Origin: Flagellimonas pacifica
GTDB lineage: Bacteria > Bacteroidota > Bacteroidia > Flavobacteriales > Flavobacteriaceae
DNA: 64,000 nucleotides
Direction: 5' to 3'
NCBI RefSeq assembly: GCF_900215465.1
Contig: NZ_OBEH01000001.1
Coordinates: 930,001 to 994,000, forward strand
Part shown: positions 63,528 through 64,000 of the stretch, in pieces
How the letters are laid out: the number at the start of each line of letters is the position of its first letter
How positions within the stretch are numbered: the stretch's first letter is position 1
The notes under the pieces: model-generated
The model's database searches: none
What the model was told of the DNA's origin: nothing
The model's input: the letters and a program-made list of their open reading frames with translations, nothing else
Made by a program: the position numbers and the translations under genes

Positions 63528-64000
63528 ATGGCGAATTCAAATTCAATTGAGCAATATCGGAATGCTTTTGTTTCTTACATGGAGAGAAAGACAAAAGTCA
63601 AAGAACCCAAAAACCTCTATGACCCCATTAATTATATACTAGGCCTTGGAGGAAAGCGCTTGCGTCCTGTACTTACCTTAATGACTTCGGATTTGTTTGG
63701 AGGGAATTATTCGGATGCCATGGATGCCGCTCTTGCCGTTGAAATGTTCCACAATTTTTCCTTGGTACATGATGATATTATGGACGATGCTCCTTTACGA
63801 AGAGGAAAAACTACCGTTCATGAAAAATGGGATATAAACACCGGTATTTTATCTGGTGATGCCATGTTGATCAATTCCTATCAGTTTTTGGAGAGCTATC
63901 CCTCCGATACTTTTAAAAAACTGACTTCTCTTTTTAGTCAAACGGCTATTGAAGTTTGTGAGGGGCAACAATACGATGTTGATTTTGAATCCAGGGATGA
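63528..64000 (+). CDS. Polyprenyl diphosphate synthase, 3'-truncated by the window edge
   Basis: Translation from ATG 63528 gives 157 codons without a stop. They hold GGKRLRPVLTL (41-51) and the first Asp-rich motif DDIMD (82-86) of trans-prenyltransferases such as IspA, GGPPS or octaprenyl synthase. The second Asp-rich motif is beyond the window. The residues before DDIMD (HNFSLVHDD) do not settle chain length for me. It condenses isopentenyl units made by the MEP pathway. Confidence 0.9.
   Translation, partial: MANSNSIEQYRNAFVSYMERKTKVKEPKNLYDPINYILGLGGKRLRPVLTLMTSDLFGGNYSDAMDAALAVEMFHNFSLVHDDIMDDAPLRRGKTTVHEKWDINTGILSGDAMLINSYQFLESYPSDTFKKLTSLFSQTAIEVCEGQQYDVDFESRD

Noticed and set aside
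1..64000. CRISPR array, insertion sequences, prophage or tRNA genes
   Set aside because: No regular repeat-spacer array, transposase, integrase or tRNA-like cloverleaf was recognised.

Overview
The window looks like a chromosomal segment from a marine Flavobacteriaceae bacterium (Bacteroidetes). Supporting signs are an AT-rich sequence, many promoters with the Bacteroidetes -7 box TAnnTTTG, lipoproteins and Tat signals of the Bacteroidetes type, and typical families (DUF3078, DUF6503, DUF3109, YwqK, SusD-free sugar-oxidation clusters, YicC-Gmk-NadD). No tRNA, rRNA, CRISPR array, insertion sequence or prophage was seen. Both ends cut genes: an unknown protein at the left and a polyprenyl diphosphate synthase at the right.

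Layout. 1-5.4 kb: unknown partial gene, collagen-like lipoprotein, PA0069-type radical SAM protein, and a DGPF/YCII protein next to an ECF42-type sigma factor with a recognisable ECF promoter upstream. 5.4-10 kb (minus strand): acyltransferase-like membrane protein, Tat-exported Gfo/Idh/MocA oxidoreductase, HD hydrolase, PlsC, bacilliredoxin. 10-16 kb: DjlA-like co-chaperone, HupE/UreJ protein, dCMP deaminase, S41 protease, MarC, DUF3109. 16-19.7 kb: a TPR/LytS-type histidine kinase with its LytTR regulator, then 0.9 kb without a long gene that holds a likely LytTR operator, a 39-residue membrane peptide gene, a candidate structured RNA and a strong terminator. 19.7-23.4 kb: class Ia ribonucleotide reductase (nrdB, nrdA).

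23.5-36 kb is the main accessory block: three or four divergent operons with two GMC flavoenzymes, a gluconate-dehydrogenase-type small subunit, two TIM-barrel isomerase/lyase-like proteins, two transporters, a Gfo/Idh/MocA enzyme and two DUF1080 (PF06439) proteins. Together they suggest oxidation of a sugar or glycoside outside the cytoplasm, cleavage of the keto-glycoside, uptake, and reduction inside.

36-43.9 kb: yicC-gmk-nadD, then a minus-strand run of phosphate porin, PiT transporter with a PhoU-like tail, DUF6503 protein and a secreted GH130 glycosidase/phosphorylase. The leader of this run contains a long-range perfect inverted repeat that would close just before the porin start codon. 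43.9-55.3 kb: dgt, DUF3078, dxs, lipoprotein, tadA, cold-shock protein, CLC-type chloride transporter lacking the gating glutamate, aspS and a YwqK protein. 55.4-62.2 kb: a tetR-tolC-MFP-RND efflux operon whose promoter carries a perfect inverted repeat, a good candidate TetR operator. 62.4-63.4 kb: ECF sigma factor with a two-helix membrane partner.
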